Assembly (NCBI GenBank): GCA_038199755.1
Contig: JBBPYR010000287.1
Span: 1 to 15,814, forward strand
Direction of reading: 5' to 3'
Length of the DNA stretch: 15,814 nucleotides
DNA from: JBBPYR01 sp038199755
Lineage (GTDB): Bacteria > Chloroflexota > Ktedonobacteria > Ktedonobacterales > Ktedonobacteraceae
Shown: positions 1-6,724 of the stretch, in pieces
How the letters are laid out: each line of letters opens with the position of its first letter
Position numbering within the stretch: the first letter of the stretch is position 1
Position numbers and translations under genes: made by a program
The notes under the pieces: generated by a model
Database searches by the model: none
Seen by the model: the letters and a program-made list of their open reading frames with translations, nothing else
Told to the model about the DNA's origin: nothing

Positions 1-1
1 G

Positions 2-673
2 CTGCACGCAATGCAACCATTGATCGGCAAAGAGGTACTGACCAATACGATTCGCGCACAATATGGCTCTGGTTGGGTTGGTGGAAAACAAGTCCCTGCC
101 TACCTGGAAGAAAATGGCGTCTCGCCCACCTCCACCACAGAAACCTATCTGGCGATGAAAGTATATATAGACAACTGGCGTTGGGCTGGTGTACCATTTT
201 ACTTACGCACTGGTAAGCACCTTCCCAAGCGCGTTACCGAGATCGCCATTCAGTTCAAGACGCCGCCACTGATGCTTTTCAAGCGCAGTGATGCCCAGGG
301 TCAGGTAGAGCCGAACGTCCTTACGTTGCGTATCCAACCAGACGAGGGTATTTCACTGAAATTTGGCGCAAAAGTGCCCGGCACTGATATGCAAGTACGC
401 GCCGTCAATATGGACTTTTTCTATGGCTCATCATTCGTACGTGAACAGCCAGAAGCATATGAACGTCTCATTCTCGATTGTATGCTCGGTGACTCAACAC
501 TCTTCACCCGTCGCGACGAAGTTGAAGCAGCCTGGAGCTTCATTCAAGGTATTCTTGACGAGTGGAAAAGCGAATCGCGCGCGATCATCTATAGCTACGA
601 GTCCGGTTCGTGGGGGCCACAAGTCGCCGATGAATTCATCTGGCGCGACGGCTTCCGCTGGCGTCGCCCCTAA
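2..673 (+). CDS. zwf: Glucose-6-phosphate 1-dehydrogenase, C-terminal part (5' end outside window)
   Basis: Only the last 223 residues are present, a bit under half of a usual protein of about 500 residues; the frame is open to the window edge, so the true start lies upstream. The enzyme oxidises glucose-6-phosphate to 6-phosphogluconolactone with NADP+, the entry step of the oxidative pentose phosphate pathway in the cytoplasm. Family signatures seen: RAQYGSG, then TETYLAMKVYIDNWRWAGV followed by PFYLRTGKHL (substrate-side core of the C-terminal domain), RVTEIAIQFK, and the C-terminal GSWGP...DEF...DG.RWR ending typical of bacterial Zwf. No frameshift is seen. The next genes on the same strand are opcA, pgl and rpe, so it is probably an early gene of a pentose phosphate operon whose promoter is outside the window. 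Confidence 0.96.
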   Translation: MHAMQPLIGKEVLTNTIRAQYGSGWVGGKQVPAYLEENGVSPTSTTETYLAMKVYIDNWRWAGVPFYLRTGKHLPKRVTEIAIQFKTPPLMLFKRSDAQGQVEPNVLTLRIQPDEGISLKFGAKVPGTDMQVRAVNMDFFYGSSFVREQPEAYERLILDCMLGDSTLFTRRDEVEAAWSFIQGILDEWKSESRAIIYSYESGSWGPQVADEFIWRDGFRWRRP

Positions 674-809
674 CCTGGCTACGAGTTTCTCACGCGTTGC
701 GTCTAATGGCAGTGACATCTTGCGATGTTCGCGTCTCACAACTTAGAGCAGTACGGTGTAGTGCTGATGAACGATGCTGTTCACCATCATTTCAGAAGGG
801 GTTCGGGAT

Positions 810-2057
810 ATGACGAATACGACAGGGCCGCGCTTGCCCTGGGCCGGTAGAATAGTACGCATTGAGGATGTAGAGGAGCAATTATCACTCTTCTGGCGCA
901 TGACCGCCGATAATGTGCGTACTAGCCAGAATATCAATGTACGCACAAGCGTACTTAATCTCGTTATCTGCGCGCCAGATGTCGAGACGGCGCAACGTGC
1001 CAGTGTGACTATTCGCGACCTATCCAGCACACATGTAGCACGTGTTATACTGCTCGTTCTCGATACTACCGAAGGGTCCCCCGGTGCAGTGACCACCTGG
1101 GCCACCCTTCGCTCGTTTCCCATTATTTCTGATACCATGCGTCACAATTTTGAACAGGTCACTGTTCTCGTTGCAGGGAGCGCAATTCGTGCGACCAGCA
1201 ATATTCTGCAACCACTCCTTAAACCGCACCTGCCAACCTATATCTGGTGGTTGGGAGACCCACCTAGCGATAACACTCTCTTACGCAATCTTACTCAACT
1301 CAGCAACCGCATTATCGTTGACTCAAGCAGTTTCTTTCAGCCAGAACAAAGCCTGCACACCCTTGTCTCATTTCTCGATGAAGCACCCGATTGTGCTCTT
1401 AGTGATCTCAACTGGGGTCGTATCACTCCCTGGCGTTCATTAGTAGCACAGTTTTTCGATATGGCAGAATTCAAATCCTACCTCGGTGGCATTGATACCA
1501 TCAACATTGAACACGCAGTTACCAATACTGTCCAAACGACCCGTACAGCCTTGGGAGATATCTCCCCCAGCCCGACACGCGCACTCTTTCTCGCCGCCTG
1601 GCTCAAAACACGCCTGGGCTGGCAGCTCTCCGCGAATGCGTCCGATGCTCACCATAATGAGAGCAGCGGCACCTATGATTGGCAGATGATACGTGCCAGT
1701 TCTGCACCGGCACGCGCCAGCGGTTCCAGCAAGTCGGGCAAGCTTTCTTTGGCAAACGCTTTTGGGACTATGCACATTCGCCCGCGTTACGATGACAGCA
1801 TGCCCCCCGGTGCCATCTGTCTGTTTCATATGATCAGCAAGGTCGATAGCAAGCATGCCACCTTTACCATTAACCGCGCAGACGAAGAGCACGTCACCAC
1901 CGTTGTTGAACTGGATAAAACAAACCTTCCACAGCGTACTGTGAGTTTGGCCGCAGAAAGTGCAGTAAGTGCGTTACTTCATGATGAGCTAGAAATCATG
2001 GGGCGCGATCACTTATATGAAGAAACGCTACGTGCTATGGTCCAGTTGCTACAATAG
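810..2057 (+). CDS. opcA: Glucose-6-phosphate dehydrogenase assembly protein OpcA
   Basis: OpcA proteins promote assembly and activation of Zwf oligomers and are known from cyanobacteria and actinobacteria. Recognisable family blocks, counted from the ATG at 810: TSVLNLVICAPD (46-57), a long alpha/beta N-terminal half, PHLPTYIWWLGDPP (139-152), RIIVDSSSF (167-175) and DLNWGRITPWRSLVAQFFD (199-217). The open frame extends to an ATG at 774, but AGAAGGG at 794-800 sits 9 nt before the ATG at 810, so I chose 810 (415 residues). That is longer than the actinobacterial proteins I know (around 300) and nearer cyanobacterial size. The extra length is a C-terminal half (about 220-415) with no motif I recognise. 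It lies 136 nt after zwf and 40 nt before pgl, consistent with co-expression with its partner enzyme. Confidence 0.9.
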   Translation: MTNTTGPRLPWAGRIVRIEDVEEQLSLFWRMTADNVRTSQNINVRTSVLNLVICAPDVETAQRASVTIRDLSSTHVARVILLVLDTTEGSPGAVTTWATLRSFPIISDTMRHNFEQVTVLVAGSAIRATSNILQPLLKPHLPTYIWWLGDPPSDNTLLRNLTQLSNRIIVDSSSFFQPEQSLHTLVSFLDEAPDCALSDLNWGRITPWRSLVAQFFDMAEFKSYLGGIDTINIEHAVTNTVQTTRTALGDISPSPTRALFLAAWLKTRLGWQLSANASDAHHNESSGTYDWQMIRASSAPARASGSSKSGKLSLANAFGTMHIRPRYDDSMPPGAICLFHMISKVDSKHATFTINRADEEHVTTVVELDKTNLPQRTVSLAAESAVSALLHDELEIMGRDHLYEETLRAMVQLLQ

Positions 2058-2097
2058 GTAGAGAACTGTTAATTGTATCGTCTTACGAGGAGATTGT

Positions 2098-2850
2098 ATG
2101 CCAATTACCATCTATTCTAACCTAGATACACTGAGTCACGAGGCGGCACGCTTGGTCGTCCGTTTAGCGGAAGAGTCGATTACCAAAAATGGCCGCTTCA
2201 CCTTCGCTCTTTCTGGTGGCTCAACACCCAAAAAACTCTACGGCTTGCTGGCCCAAGAACCATATCGCAGCCAGATTGACTGGGCACACGTTGATATCTT
2301 CTGGTCCGATGAACGTTGTGTTCCACCCGATGATGCGGAAAGCAACTATAATCTAGCACTACAGGCTATGCTGAGCAAAATACCGATTCCCGCTCAGCAA
2401 ATTCATCGCATGCCTGCCGAGCAAGAGGATCGGAATGCCGCCTCACTCGCCTATACCATTGAGATGAAAAACGTCTTCGGCGTGGGTGAAGACAGCATTC
2501 CAGCCTTTGATCTTATCCAGTTAGGCATGGGACCAGAAGGCCATACCGCCTCGCTCTTCCCTCATCAAGCCTCGCTTCATGAGCAGCAACGCCTGATTAT
2601 GCCCGTTACTGTTCCCAAGCCGCCACCACCACGCCTCACCTTTACGCCGCGTCTGCTCAACGAGGCCCACTATATCCTCTTCCTCGTCACCGGTGCGGAG
2701 AAGGCTGATGCAGTGCAGGCTGTACTTGAAGGCGACTATCAACCTGATGAATATCCTGCACAGCTCGTGCGGCCACCCAAAGGTGAAGTTATCTGGATGC
2801 TCGACACAGGGGCTGCTGCAAAGTTGCAAAAGCAATATACACAGGTATGA
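2098..2850 (+). CDS. pgl: 6-phosphogluconolactonase (DevB/Pgl type)
   Basis: Hydrolyses 6-phosphogluconolactone, the product of Zwf, to 6-phosphogluconate in the cytoplasm. The 250-residue protein is normal length for the Pgl/NagB-fold family. Seen motifs: FALSGGSTPKKLYGLL (36-51, phosphate-binding loop region), FWSDERCVPPDDAESNYNLA (68-87, with the DER motif), and GMGPEGHTASLFP (143-155), carrying the family's catalytic-loop His at 149. The usual form is GMGxDGHTAS, so P-E replaces x-D. Start: GAGGAG at 2087-2092 lies 5 nt before the ATG. The stop codon overlaps ATG 2847 (ATGA), a potential coupled start for rpe. It follows opcA by 40 nt with no terminator visible between them. Confidence 0.95.
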   Translation: MPITIYSNLDTLSHEAARLVVRLAEESITKNGRFTFALSGGSTPKKLYGLLAQEPYRSQIDWAHVDIFWSDERCVPPDDAESNYNLALQAMLSKIPIPAQQIHRMPAEQEDRNAASLAYTIEMKNVFGVGEDSIPAFDLIQLGMGPEGHTASLFPHQASLHEQQRLIMPVTVPKPPPPRLTFTPRLLNEAHYILFLVTGAEKADAVQAVLEGDYQPDEYPAQLVRPPKGEVIWMLDTGAAAKLQKQYTQV

Positions 2851-2870
2851 CAGAGAAAGAGAGAGTTACC

Positions 2871-3527
2871 ATGATTGGACTCGTTCCTTCTATCCTCTCT
2901 GCCGACTTTACCAGACTGGGTGAGCAGGTACGACAAGCGGATGCCGCAGGCGCACAACGCATTCAGATTGATGTCATGGATGGTCATTTCGTACCAAACA
3001 TCACCATGGGACCAATGGTCGTAGAGGCGGTGCGCCGCTGCACCAACCTACCTCTGGAGACCCATCTGATGATTAGCAACCCACAAGACTATATCGAAAC
3101 CTTTGCGCAAGCAGGGGCGGATGTCATCATTGTGCATCAAGAAGTATGCCCACACCTCCATGGTATTATTCAACGCATCAAACGAGCAGGGAAGCAGGCT
3201 GCCGTAGCCATCAACCCCTCTACCCCTGTTTTTATGCTTGATGATGTGCTCTCGCTGCTCGATATGGTGCTCGTCATGACCATCAACCCAGGCTTCGGTG
3301 GACAAGAACTCATTCCAGAGACATTGCCCAAGATCGCCCGTTTACGCCATAAGATCACCGAGTTGGGATTGCAGTGCGATATCGAAGTTGATGGTGGTGT
3401 TCACGAGGGAACTGTTCCGCAGGTGGTGCAGGCAGGGGCGAATCTGCTTGTCGCTGGCTCTGCCGTCTACAACAACAAAGAAACCGTTGAGCAAGCCATG
3501 AATCGGCTCCGACGCGCCATCACATAA
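2871..3527 (+). CDS. rpe: Ribulose-phosphate 3-epimerase
   Basis: Interconverts ribulose-5-phosphate and xylulose-5-phosphate in the pentose phosphate pathway; a TIM-barrel, metal-dependent enzyme. From the ATG at 2871 (218 residues, typical length) the protein begins MIGLVPSILSADF, the canonical N-terminus. Then come DVMDGHFVPN (34-43), LETHLMI with His65, NPGFGGQ (139-145, phosphate loop) and EVDGGV with Asp174. Purine-rich AGAAAGAGAGAG at 2853-2864 precedes this start. An in-frame ATG at 2847 overlaps the pgl stop as ATGA but has no well-placed ribosome site, and would add 8 residues of non-family sequence. Odd point: the usual metal-ligand motif H-x-D is Q-I-D here (Gln32). A palindromic element starts about 20 nt after the stop and probably marks the operon end. 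Confidence 0.94.
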   Translation: MIGLVPSILSADFTRLGEQVRQADAAGAQRIQIDVMDGHFVPNITMGPMVVEAVRRCTNLPLETHLMISNPQDYIETFAQAGADVIIVHQEVCPHLHGIIQRIKRAGKQAAVAINPSTPVFMLDDVLSLLDMVLVMTINPGFGGQELIPETLPKIARLRHKITELGLQCDIEVDGGVHEGTVPQVVQAGANLLVAGSAVYNNKETVEQAMNRLRRAIT

Positions 3528-3543
3528 CATCAATAAACTCGAA

Positions 3544-3656
3544 GCAGCAGCGAAGCGCGCTGCACGCCCCGTAGGGGCGAGATTTATCGCGCCCTCGTAC
3601 CCGTTGGCGAAGCGCTCAACGGGCACGAGGGGCGCGCTGAAGCTGGCCCCTACAGC
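3544..3656. repeat. Nested palindromic (REP/MITE-like) element
   Basis: About 113 bp of stacked inverted repeats. The outer pair is GTAGGGGC (3571-3578) against GCCCCTAC (3646-3653). The main stem has arms 3588-3606 and 3617-3636, which differ by one G-U-type change and one bulged G, with a 10-nt loop. Small hairpins sit on the left flank: GCAGCG/CGCTGC (3547-3552 with 3558-3563) and CGCCCC/GGGGCG (3565-3570 with 3574-3579). GGGCGAGAT/ATCGCGCCC (3575-3583 with 3586-3594) is an alternative fold. GTAGGGGCG...CGCCC elements of this style recur in many large bacterial genomes including Chloroflexota (from memory, not searched). The GC-rich, foldable sequence differs from the surrounding AT-rich spacer. 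It could also act as the 3' boundary of the rpe transcript. Confidence 0.7.
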
Positions 3657-3834
3657 AGAGATACGGCTCAGAATCATCTATCATACCTTGCAGATGCACT
3701 TCGATGGCTGCACTCATATTAGCCTTAATTTCTTCCAGTGTTTTGCCCGTAGCGATGCATCCTGGTAGGTCGGGAACATATGCACTATAATTTCGACTAC
3801 CTTGTTCTATAATAATGAGGAAGCGTTGCCTATA
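3616..3834 (-). pseudogene. HicB-family (UPF0150) antitoxin remnant
   Basis: Read on the minus strand from Gln at 3828, the frame gives QRFLIIIEQG, NYSAYVPDLPGCIATGKTLE and EEIKANMSAAIEVHLQGM, then IDDSEP. This is the standard HicB-type core: an N-terminal beta strand, YSAYVPDLPGC, a G-T/K-T-x-E-E helix, and an AIExHL helix. HicB proteins are antitoxins of HicAB toxin-antitoxin pairs, though solitary copies are common. No ATG, GTG or TTG lies in frame at the expected start (nearest in-frame upstream stop about 36 nt before the Gln codon). After the proline of DDSEP the reading runs into the palindromic element and stops at 3616-3618 after about 16 unrelated residues. No HicA toxin gene is visible upstream on that strand. 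I call it a decayed fragment; a rare start codon cannot be excluded. Confidence 0.72.
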
Positions 3835-3934
3835 TTTGTCGCCTTTCCATTGTTGTTTAGGTTATGATTGGTTTAATTGTATTATAAAATCATCACACCA
3901 TGAACAATTCCTACAGAAAAGGTGGTCATACATC

Positions 3935-4900
3935 ATGCATGACGATATTACCGACATCCCCGGCATTCGTGTGGGGCACGATACACAGCTTGAGGCAGGC
4001 ACAGGCTGCACCGTCATTCTCTGTGACAGAGCAGCGGTAGCGGGCGTTGATGTGCGTGGCGGCGCACCCGCCACACGGGAAACCGACCTGCTACGCCCTA
4101 TGCACATGGTCGAGCGCGTACACGCCGTGTTGCTGACCGGTGGGAGCGCATTCGGGCTTGATGCGGCGAGCGGAGTGATGCGCTACCTGGAAGAACAGCA
4201 GATTGGTCTTGATGTCGGAGTCGCACGAGTACCCATCGTGCCAGCTGCGGCCCTTTTCGACCTTGCCATCGGCTCAGCAACCATACGCCCCGATGCCGCG
4301 GCGGGCTATCGCGCCTGCCAACAAGCAACAGCAGAGGCAGTTGGGCAGGGCACCATCGGCGCAGGCACAGGCGCAACCGTCGGCAAGACCGCGGGTCCGC
4401 TCTTCATCACCAAAGGTGGTATAGGTTCAGCCAGCACACAACTCGCGGATGGCACTCGTGTTGGCGCAATCGTTGCAGTGAATGCCTTCGGCGATGTCAT
4501 TGACCCCCAAACGCAACAAGTGCTGGCGGGAAAGCAAAAACCCAGCGAGCCGCCAACGCTACCAAGCAGCCCATTCAGCAACACAACAATCGCAGTGGTC
4601 GCAACCGATGCCGCCCTCAGCAAAGAAGAGGTCAACAAAATGGCGCAAATGGCCCACAACGGACTAGCCCTGGCTATCCGACCAGCGCACACCCTCTTCG
4701 ATGGGGATACCGTCTTTGCCCTAGCACTGGGTGAGCAAAACACACAGCAGCCTCAGCGGTCGCAACACAACGTGGCGATGGCAGCCGCCCGCGTAAGCTT
4801 TATTGGGGCAGCCGCCGCTGACACGTTGGCACGCGCCATCGTCAAAGCCATTCGCCTGGCAACCACCCTTCATGGCATACGAGCAGCCAGCCAGCCATAG
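3935..4900 (+). CDS. P1 family peptidase (DmpA-like, S58), self-processing aminopeptidase/hydrolase
   Basis: Family members are N-terminal-nucleophile hydrolases related to L-aminopeptidase/D-esterase DmpA; the physiological substrate is unknown here. Counted from the ATG at 3935 (321 residues): DITDIPGIRVGHDT near the start, GGAPATRETDLLRP (42-55), LLTGGSAFGLDAASGV (66-81), GTIGAGTGATVGK (139-151), and SNTTIAVVATDAAL (215-228). In relatives with the N-T-T motif, chain cleavage exposes a Thr nucleophile, so Thr217 is the likely catalytic residue (family knowledge plus inference). No signal peptide is seen, so it is probably cytoplasmic. The frame is open to 3815, but that extension overlaps the HicB remnant and does not look like protein; AAGGTGG at 3919-3925 lies 9 nt before the chosen ATG. 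It converges on the minus-strand gene at 4961-5446. Confidence 0.9.
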   Translation: MHDDITDIPGIRVGHDTQLEAGTGCTVILCDRAAVAGVDVRGGAPATRETDLLRPMHMVERVHAVLLTGGSAFGLDAASGVMRYLEEQQIGLDVGVARVPIVPAAALFDLAIGSATIRPDAAAGYRACQQATAEAVGQGTIGAGTGATVGKTAGPLFITKGGIGSASTQLADGTRVGAIVAVNAFGDVIDPQTQQVLAGKQKPSEPPTLPSSPFSNTTIAVVATDAALSKEEVNKMAQMAHNGLALAIRPAHTLFDGDTVFALALGEQNTQQPQRSQHNVAMAAARVSFIGAAAADTLARAIVKAIRLATTLHGIRAASQP

Positions 4901-4960
4901 TACAACAGCAGGTTCATACTCTGTGGTGTATGCACGTTGTATTCAGTTGTATATAAAATA

Positions 4961-5446
4961 TTAGGGCTGTATCAATACAAACAGGACAATGCCACCGCCA
5001 ATCAGCATAAGAATAAGACACACTAAGATTGCCAGCAGAAAAGTGTAACTCCGTGATTCAGAAAACGAGTCTGACATATTCTCTGCTATACGTCGCTCTA
5101 TACGTGTTGGCATTTCACGCTTCGCCGTCAGGGTTTTTAATCCACCCGTCGCAAGGTCTAAGGAGTGAGTGGCAAAGTCAATAGCATTTTCGTGATGGGT
5201 GCTGCCAGGATAGCTACTGCGGGGATAGGCAGCGGAGGTAGGCAATGAAGGAAAAGCCGAAGAGGGCGGCATGACGGTTGATGGCGTCATCGGGAGAGAA
5301 ATAGAAGGGAGAACTGATGGTGCGTCCGCATCGGGTATCGAGTGAGCTGGGGTTGGGTATGCCGGGGTTGGGTATGCGGACGGTAGAAATTGTTGTCGAC
5401 GTGGTATGGGTCCTGAATTTTGAGCATCTTGCATTGGAAATGTCAC
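4961..5446 (-). CDS. Proline/serine-rich tail-anchored membrane protein, unknown function
   Basis: No family recognised. From a GTG start at 5446 the protein has 161 residues. Residues about 11-85 are rich in Pro, Ser, Ala and Tyr and probably disordered, including a tandem YPTPA-YPTPA. Residues 86-133 are a more ordinary hydrophilic stretch (ENAIDFATHSLDLATGGLKT, then REMPTRIERRIAENMSDSF). Residues 134-159 are one strongly hydrophobic helix (FLLAILVCLILMLIGGG and on) at the very C-terminus, so a tail-anchored topology with the N-terminal part in the cytoplasm is likely. Start choice: GGAG sits 7 nt before this GTG, and an ATG four codons later lacks a ribosome site. The frame stays open to 5623, but that part overlaps the promoter at 5555-5582 and the NUDIX 3' end. 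It could be lineage-specific; whether it is translated is likely, not certain. Confidence 0.68.
   Translation of the reverse strand: MTFPMQDAQNSGPIPRRQQFLPSAYPTPAYPTPAHSIPDADAPSVLPSISLPMTPSTVMPPSSAFPSLPTSAAYPRSSYPGSTHHENAIDFATHSLDLATGGLKTLTAKREMPTRIERRIAENMSDSFSESRSYTFLLAILVCLILMLIGGGIVLFVLIQP
5349..5377. repeat. 14-bp tandem direct repeat in the tail-anchored protein gene
   Basis: GGGGTTGGGTATGC occurs at 5349-5362 and again at 5364-5377, a 15-nt period, so the reading frame is kept. On the minus strand it encodes the repeated YPTPA unit. It looks like a recent in-frame duplication in a low-complexity region. Confidence 0.85.
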
Positions 5447-5554
5447 AGCTATTCTCCACGGAATTACGCAACATCCAGATTGACGTAACTCAGAAACTTC
5501 CCAAGAGGAAGCCTGCACTGTACTAGACGCACTACAAACGTTTCTTACTGCTCT

Positions 5555-5582
5555 ATTATAGTATTGTAGTCGAACGCGCAAA
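5555..5582 (-). promoter_or_regulatory. Sigma-70-type promoter for the tail-anchored protein gene
   Basis: On the minus strand a perfect -10 TATAAT (plus-strand 5555-5560) is preceded, after 16 nt, by TTTGCG (5577-5582), a moderate -35. Transcription would begin near 5548, giving a leader of about 100 nt before the GTG at 5446. It lies just after the NUDIX stop codon, so the membrane-protein gene can be expressed independently of the NUDIX gene. Confidence 0.55.
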
Positions 5583-5609
5583 TTTCGCAAGGGGTGCGTG
5601 ACTAATGGG

Positions 5610-6215
5610 TCAGGCAGCCACAAGGATTTCTAGCAGCATCGACAGAATACGCGCCGTTGCACCCCAGATGCGGTACGAAGCATAATCATAAAAATAGATG
5701 GTGCGCGTCATGCCATTGCGTGTCCACTCCTCGGTATGAGCAATCGCCGGATCGAGCAATCCCTGCAAAGGCACAAGAATAACCTCGTCCACCTCACTCT
5801 TCTGCAATTGCAACTCGCCTAAACCGTCGGGTAAAAATGCGACGATGGGCATAATCAGATAGTTACTTACGACCGTAAAAACCGGGTATAAGGCACCGAG
5901 AATCTCAATATTCGCCGCATTCAGGCCGATTTCCTCCTCAGCCTCCCGTAAAGCCGTGGCGACTGGCGAGAAATCGACACTCTCCACGCCCCCACCAGGG
6001 AAGGCGATCTCGCCACTATGAGCGCGCAGGGTACTGGCCCGACGAATAAATGTCAAAAAGAGCGTATCATCCCGCTCAAAAAGGACAAGGAGCACCGCGG
6101 ATTTCCGTGCATCGGGCTGCTGTCCCTCTAGGCGATCCGACAAAAACGTGATGTCTTGTACTGGAAGGAGTTGTTGCCGCAGCACCTGTAGAATATCATG
6201 AGTTGTGTTTACCAT
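5610..6215 (-). CDS. NUDIX hydrolase, CoA pyrophosphatase type
   Basis: 201 residues, cytoplasmic. The UPF0035-type signature LRAHSGEIAFPGGGVE (63-78) runs into the NUDIX box, with TALREAEEEIGL (87-98) holding the REx2-3EE metal-binding glutamates. Family members with this LxxHxGxxxFPGG motif cleave coenzyme A or its derivatives to phosphopantetheine and 3',5'-ADP. That substrate is inferred from the motif only. The C-terminal YRIWGATARIL is also typical of this subfamily. The ATG at 6215 gives a sensible N-terminus but has no Shine-Dalgarno sequence; a TAAAAT hexamer ends only about 7 nt before it, so a leaderless message is possible. It is followed on the same strand by the tail-anchored membrane protein, which has its own promoter. 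Confidence 0.9.
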   Translation of the reverse strand: MVNTTHDILQVLRQQLLPVQDITFLSDRLEGQQPDARKSAVLLVLFERDDTLFLTFIRRASTLRAHSGEIAFPGGGVESVDFSPVATALREAEEEIGLNAANIEILGALYPVFTVVSNYLIMPIVAFLPDGLGELQLQKSEVDEVILVPLQGLLDPAIAHTEEWTRNGMTRTIYFYDYASYRIWGATARILSMLLEILVAA

Positions 6216-6724
6216 GAAAATATTTTAACATATCGCGAGCACTTGCACCATTATGATACAATATGACAACAAGAAAAACAGTGGAGAGTTTTGCGAGAAA
6301 GCGTTATTTTCGCTTGCATTCATGGGCGGCATTTGGTATAATTAGAGCATCGAGTGGGGAAATGCTTAACATACAGGTGCTTTTCGCGATTTTTAGAGTG
6401 TATGTACCTGTTTGCGAGCGTCGTTTCGTACAATCATCCTGTAGGACAATATTGTGGTTTGCTCACCTCTTGGTAATTACAAGAGATTCATTCAGCCGAA
6501 ACGATCACCGCCTAAGCAACCTCTCCGATAAGCCTAAGCTTTATGGTGCGCTCCCCGTGCTTCTATACAAGGCATACGCCCCTCGTGGTTATCTTGCGCT
6601 GTTTTACTCAGAGACATGCAAACAGGCAGTTACCAGCAGTTAAGGGTATGCGAGCATAATGAAGAACGATGAATGTGTCAAGGGGCAAGGCAAAAAACCG
6701 TGGATCGAAGGGGGTTCATTACCC
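6216..6724. other. Divergent intergenic region: NUDIX upstream side and rpsA leader
   Basis: The NUDIX gene runs left and rpsA runs right. The region holds the rpsA promoter (6314-6342) and then a long presumed leader. Short hairpins in the leader: CTCTTG/CAAGAG with a 7-nt loop (6467-6485), ACAAT/ATTGT around a TCC-tgta-GGA hairpin (6430-6455), ACAGGT/ACCTGT (6373-6411), and CTGTTT/AAACAG (6599-6625). No known riboswitch class was recognised. An open frame 6362-6643 is discussed under findings. Confidence 0.6.
6314..6342 (+). promoter_or_regulatory. Sigma-70-type promoter for rpsA
   Basis: TTGCAT (6314-6319), 17 nt, perfect TATAAT (6337-6342). The expected start of transcription is near 6349, leaving a leader of about 375 nt before the preferred rpsA start at 6725. 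It is among the strongest promoter matches in the window, fitting a highly expressed S1 protein. Confidence 0.72.

Larger units (their letters stand above)
3528..3934. other. Non-coding gap between rpe and the P1 peptidase gene
   Basis: This 407-bp gap holds the palindromic element (about 3544-3656) and the minus-strand HicB remnant (3616-3834), listed separately. It ends in an AT-rich stretch (3850-3890) that may hold the promoter of the peptidase gene: TTAGGT at 3857-3862, 17 nt, TATTAT at 3880-3885, or an overlapping TATAAA at 3883-3888. These hexamers are poor matches, so no promoter is called with confidence. Confidence 0.6.

Noticed and set aside
3815..3934. Forty-codon N-terminal extension of the P1 peptidase
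   Set aside because: It overlaps the HicB remnant, is Cys- and Trp-rich, and lacks family similarity; the ATG at 3935 has a ribosome site and the family N-terminus.
4901..4960. Bidirectional terminator between the convergent P1 peptidase and tail-anchored genes
   Set aside because: Only short CATAC/GTATG and ACAAC/GTTGT pairings are present without a T-run; too weak to call.
5447..5623. Longer N-terminus (59 extra codons) for the tail-anchored protein
   Set aside because: It would overlap the NUDIX 3' end and the TATAAT promoter; the GTG at 5446 has a well-placed GGAG.
6263..6361. N-terminal extension of the 6362-6643 frame as a 126-codon gene
   Set aside because: It spans the rpsA promoter itself and has no ribosome site; only the part from 6362 could be transcribed from that promoter.
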